Source: Falsiroseomonas stagni DSM 19981
Lineage (GTDB): Bacteria; Pseudomonadota; Alphaproteobacteria; Acetobacterales; Acetobacteraceae
DNA length: 64,000 nt
Direction of reading: 5' to 3'
Assembly (NCBI RefSeq): GCF_900114315.1
Contig: NZ_FOSQ01000001.1
Location: forward strand, 1,377,782 to 1,441,781
A model generated the notes under the pieces. The model saw only the letters and a program-made list of their open reading frames with translations, was not told the origin of the DNA and ran no database searches. Shown piece after piece: positions 61,360-64,000 of the stretch (position 1 is its first letter; every line of letters begins with the position of its first letter). Both the position numbers and the translations under genes were made by a program.

Positions 61360-62038
61360 TCCCGCCGCCCTCGCGCGGCTCCTCGCCTGGTTGTCGCCGG
61401 CCTATCCGATCGGCGCCTTCTCCTACAGCCATGGGCTGGAGATGGCGGTGGAGGATGGGGCGGTGACGAAGCGCGACCACCTCGTCGCCTATGTCGAGGC
61501 CGCGCTGCTGCACGGCGCGGGCGCCGTCGATGGCGGGTTGCTGGCGCTGGCCTGGCGGGCGGCCGCGGCCGGCGATGACGAGATGCTCGATGATCTCACG
61601 GAACTCGGCGCCTGCTGGCGCGGCACGGCGGAGTTGGCGCTGGAGGCGACGCAGCCGGGGCACGCCTTCGCACTCGCCACCAACGCCGCGTGGCCGGAGC
61701 CTCGCTTCGCCGCCTATGCCGCGCGCAACCCGGGGCGGCTGACCCATGCGGTCGCCTTCGGCGCGGCGGCGGCGTTCCACGGCATCACGCTCCGCGACGC
61801 CGTCTTCGGCTGGCTCACGGGCTTTGCCAGCAACATCGTCTCCGCCGGCGTGCGCGTGGTGCCGCTGGGGCAGACCGATGGGCAGGTGGCGACGGCGGCG
61901 CTGCTGCCGATCGTGCTGCGCGCGACCGAGGCGGCGCTGGCTGTCACGGATCCCGACGACCTCGGCGCCGCGGCCTTCGCGATCGACATTTTCTCCCTGC
62001 GTCATGAGACGCAATACACGAGGCTGTTCAGATCATGA
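61316..62038 (+). CDS. ureF: Urease accessory protein UreF
   Basis: 240 residues from ATG 61316, the last ATG before the conserved domain; it lies inside the ureE tail, giving a 44-bp overlap. ATG 61310 and others just upstream are in the same frame. Conserved UreF segments are [21 protein letters not shown] (in parts), [16 protein letters not shown] and [21 protein letters not shown]. UreF is the GTPase-regulating partner of UreG in the UreDFG complex. Confidence 0.9.
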   Translation: MTTNTGPTAITTGTDPAALARLLAWLSPAYPIGAFSYSHGLEMAVEDGAVTKRDHLVAYVEAALLHGAGAVDGGLLALAWRAAAAGDDEMLDDLTELGACWRGTAELALEATQPGHAFALATNAAWPEPRFAAYAARNPGRLTHAVAFGAAAAFHGITLRDAVFGWLTGFASNIVSAGVRVVPLGQTDGQVATAALLPIVLRATEAALAVTDPDDLGAAAFAIDIFSLRHETQYTRLFRS

Positions 62039-62661
62039 GCAATGGCCCCTTCCGCGTCGGCATCGGCGGCCCCGTCGGTTCCGGCAAGACGGCGCTGGTG
62101 GATCGGCTGTGCAAATACATGCGCGACCACAACGACATCGCCGCCATCACCAACGACATCTACACCAAGGAAGACAGCGAATTCCTGACGCGCAGCGGTG
62201 CGCTGGACGCCGACCGCATCATGGGGGTCGAGACCGGCGGCTGCCCGCATACCGCGATCCGGGAGGATGCCTCCATCAACCTCGCCGCGGTGGCGGAGAT
62301 GTCGGCGCGGCATCCGACGCTGGAAGTGCTGTTCATCGAAAGCGGCGGCGACAACCTGGCCGCCACCTTCAGCCCGGAACTCGCTGACCTCACGATCTAC
62401 GTCATCGATGTCTCCGCCGGCGACAAGATCCCCCGCAAGGGCGGGCCGGGCATCACCCGCAGCGACCTGCTGGTGATCAACAAGATCGACCTGGCGCCGC
62501 TCGTCGGCGCCGACCTCGGCGTGATGGACCGCGACGCGAAGAAGATGCGCATCGCGCGGCCTTTCATGTTCACCAACCTGAAGGAGAACAAGGGCGTGGC
62601 AGAAATCGCAGCCTTCATCCTGGCCGCTGGCGGCCTCACCCGGCGAGAGGTGGTCGCGTGA
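62035..62661 (+). CDS. ureG: Urease accessory GTPase UreG
   Basis: 208 residues. P-loop GGPVGSGKT (11-19), the [14 protein letters not shown] segment, the metal-binding [17 protein letters not shown] with its CPH motif, and [18 protein letters not shown]. It couples GTP hydrolysis to nickel insertion. The start overlaps the ureF stop by four bases. Confidence 0.97.
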   Translation: MSNGPFRVGIGGPVGSGKTALVDRLCKYMRDHNDIAAITNDIYTKEDSEFLTRSGALDADRIMGVETGGCPHTAIREDASINLAAVAEMSARHPTLEVLFIESGGDNLAATFSPELADLTIYVIDVSAGDKIPRKGGPGITRSDLLVINKIDLAPLVGADLGVMDRDAKKMRIARPFMFTNLKENKGVAEIAAFILAAGGLTRREVVA

Positions 62662-63218
62662 TGCGCCGTTTCCTGACGCTCGCGGCGCTGCTGGCGCCGG
62701 TCCCGGCCTTCGCGCATGGCGCGGGCGACCATGTGCATGGCGTCGTCGCGGGGCTGATGCACCCGGTCGGTGGCCTGGACCATGTGCTGGCCATGGTGGC
62801 CGTCGGCCTCTGGGCCGGGCTGATGGGCGGCCGCGCCCTGCTGGCGCTGCCCGCGCTGTTCCTCGGCGGCATGGCGCTGGGTGGGGCGCTTGGCATGGCC
62901 GGCATGGCGCTGCCGATGGTGGAGGGCGGCATCCTGGCCTCCGTCATCATCCTGGGCGCGCTGGTCGCGTCCTCCGCGCGCCTGTCGCTCGGCCTCGCGC
63001 TGCCGGTCGTGGCGGCGTTCGGGCTGCTGCATGGCAATGCGCATGGGCTCGAACTGGCGGCCGGCAATGGCGCGCTGGGCTATGCGGCGGGCTTCCTGGT
63101 GGCGACGGCCGCGCTGCATGGCCTGGGCGTGCTGGGCGCGCTGCGGCTTTCCGCGCTGCCGGTGCGCATCGCGGGCGGGGCCATGGCGGCGGCGATGGTG
63201 CTGGCCATCCTGGTGTGA
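62661..63218 (+). CDS. HupE/UreJ family membrane protein (probable nickel transporter)
   Basis: 185 residues from ATG 62661, overlapping the ureG stop as TGATG; a GTG three bases earlier is an alternative. The signal-like N terminus is followed by HGAGDHVHG and GLMHPVGGLDHVLAMVAVGLWAG, the HupE/UreJ nickel motif, then about six membrane segments. It probably brings nickel in for the urease, as its operon position suggests. Confidence 0.93.
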   Translation: MRRFLTLAALLAPVPAFAHGAGDHVHGVVAGLMHPVGGLDHVLAMVAVGLWAGLMGGRALLALPALFLGGMALGGALGMAGMALPMVEGGILASVIILGALVASSARLSLGLALPVVAAFGLLHGNAHGLELAAGNGALGYAAGFLVATAALHGLGVLGALRLSALPVRIAGGAMAAAMVLAILV

Positions 63219-63649
63219 GTTTCGCTTACAACAAGCTCGTCCCGGAGCTGCTGGTCTCGGAGCTTCCGGCCAGCCTCCGCTTCTGGGGCGGGCTTTGCGG
63301 CTTCGCGGTCGCCTATGGCCGGCCGGAGGACGGCTTCGCCTACCTCCACCGCGATGGGGTGCAGGTGATGTTGGAGGAAGCCTTCCGACCGGGCCGGCGC
63401 TGGATCACCGGCCCGCTGGAACGCCCCTTCGGGCGGGGGATCAACCTGCAGATCCAACTCCTCGCCATCGCGCCGGTGCTGGCGGCGCTCGAAGCTGCCT
63501 CCTGGCCCCTTTACATGGCACCGGAGGAGAAATGGTACCGGGCCGGGAACCGTGAATCCGGCGTGCGGCAGTTCATCGTCCAGGACCCGGATGGCTACCT
63601 GCTGCGCTTCCAGGAATCACTCGGGATGCGGCAGGGACGCGGCGCTTAG
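63215..63649 (+). CDS. VOC/bleomycin-resistance fold protein
   Basis: 144 residues from GTG 63215, overlapping the HupE stop by four bases. It matches the VOC/bleomycin-binding fold with LLVSELPASLRFWGGLCGF and FIVQDPDGYLLRFQESLG. The usual metal His is not obvious, which suits drug-binding members without a metal. It is the last gene of the urease operon by position only. A link to urease is not known. Confidence 0.8.
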   Translation: MSFAYNKLVPELLVSELPASLRFWGGLCGFAVAYGRPEDGFAYLHRDGVQVMLEEAFRPGRRWITGPLERPFGRGINLQIQLLAIAPVLAALEAASWPLYMAPEEKWYRAGNRESGVRQFIVQDPDGYLLRFQESLGMRQGRGA

Positions 63650-63705
63650 GTCACTACTATGACTTAAGCCGATTATGCCGTTTAGGCGGACTTATACCAA
63701 CGCCC

Positions 63706-64000
63706 TCAACGGTTGACCTGTGCGTAGTCGCGGGTGGCGATGGAGGTGATGCGGCTTGGATCGTTGATGAGGGCGTTCCAGGCATCGCAGCACGCATCGA
63801 CGATAGCGTCGTAGGTTTCGTAGACCCGGTTGCTGAGCTGGTTCTGGCGCAGGAACTGCCAGACGTTCTCGACCGGGTTCAACTCGGGCGAGTAGGGCGG
63901 CAATGGTAGCAGGCTGATGTTCTCCGGGACCTGGAGCTTGCCGCCGGTCTGGTGCCAGCCCGCGCCATCGAGAGTGATGACGGCATGGGCGCCTGGAGCG
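63706..64000 (-). mobile_element. IS630-family transposase, C-terminal part, cut by window edge
   Basis: About 97 codons are visible. VITLDGAGWHQTG carries the second Asp and LPPYSPELNPVENVW carries the Glu of the DDE catalytic triad. This order and spacing are typical of IS630 transposases. The stop lies at 63706-63708. The 56 bp between this gene and the VOC gene contain AT-richer sequence (for example GACTTATACCAACG) that probably includes the insertion sequence end. I cannot fix the end without the other inverted repeat. Confidence 0.88.

Overview
The window is high-GC DNA with almost no non-coding space. It has the look of a free-living alphaproteobacterium of the Acetobacteraceae (Roseomonas-like) type. 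The reasons are the urease gene order ureD-A-B-C-E-F-G, and the repeated MmgE/PrpD, CaiB/BaiF, TRAP and Bug/TctC families; this placement is inference. I count 64 protein genes, two of them cut by the window edges. I saw no rRNA, tRNA or CRISPR. The only mobile element is the 3' end of an IS630-family transposase at the right edge.

Region 1 (1-14.8 kb) is a catabolic cluster: a PaaK-like CoA ligase, two MmgE/PrpD proteins, a COG0427 CoA-transferase, two CaiB/BaiF CoA-transferases, an acyl-CoA dehydrogenase, a PuuE-like deacetylase, a DUF2848 protein, a DUF1445 hydro-lyase-like protein, a TRAP transporter and one HutC-type GntR regulator. A palindrome, TTGTCCGGACAA, sits once in front of each transcription unit of this cluster, including gntR. 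The cluster therefore reads as one GntR regulon for uptake and CoA-dependent breakdown of an unknown acid.

Region 2 (15-36.7 kb) looks like a nitrogen-ring scavenging island. It holds three NMT1/TauA-type ABC transporters, an ATZ/TRZ-family amidohydrolase, a cyanuric acid amidohydrolase/barbiturase, a class A FAD monooxygenase, a three-subunit molybdenum hydroxylase in one operon with an ABC transporter, an FAD oxidoreductase-CaiB-crotonase-LysR unit, and a nucleoside 2-deoxyribosyltransferase. Three of its operons have sigma-54 (-24/-12) promoter sequences just upstream of their first genes. This fits nitrogen-limitation control.

Region 3 (36.6-52 kb) carries a MarR regulator; an operon of two M20 hydrolases, an M28-like hydrolase, an SDR and a Bug receptor; a third MmgE/PrpD; a flavin monooxygenase-like protein; a second TRAP transporter; a second Bug receptor; and a family 5 solute-binding protein without a signal peptide.

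Region 4 (52-63.2 kb) is a urea module: urtABCDE on the minus strand, head to head with ureDABCEFG plus a HupE/UreJ protein on the plus strand. A sigma-54 promoter precedes urtA. If the ring hydrolase of region 2 is a barbiturase, the urea it ultimately releases would be consumed here. That would join regions 2 and 4 into one nitrogen-supply scheme; this link is a hypothesis.
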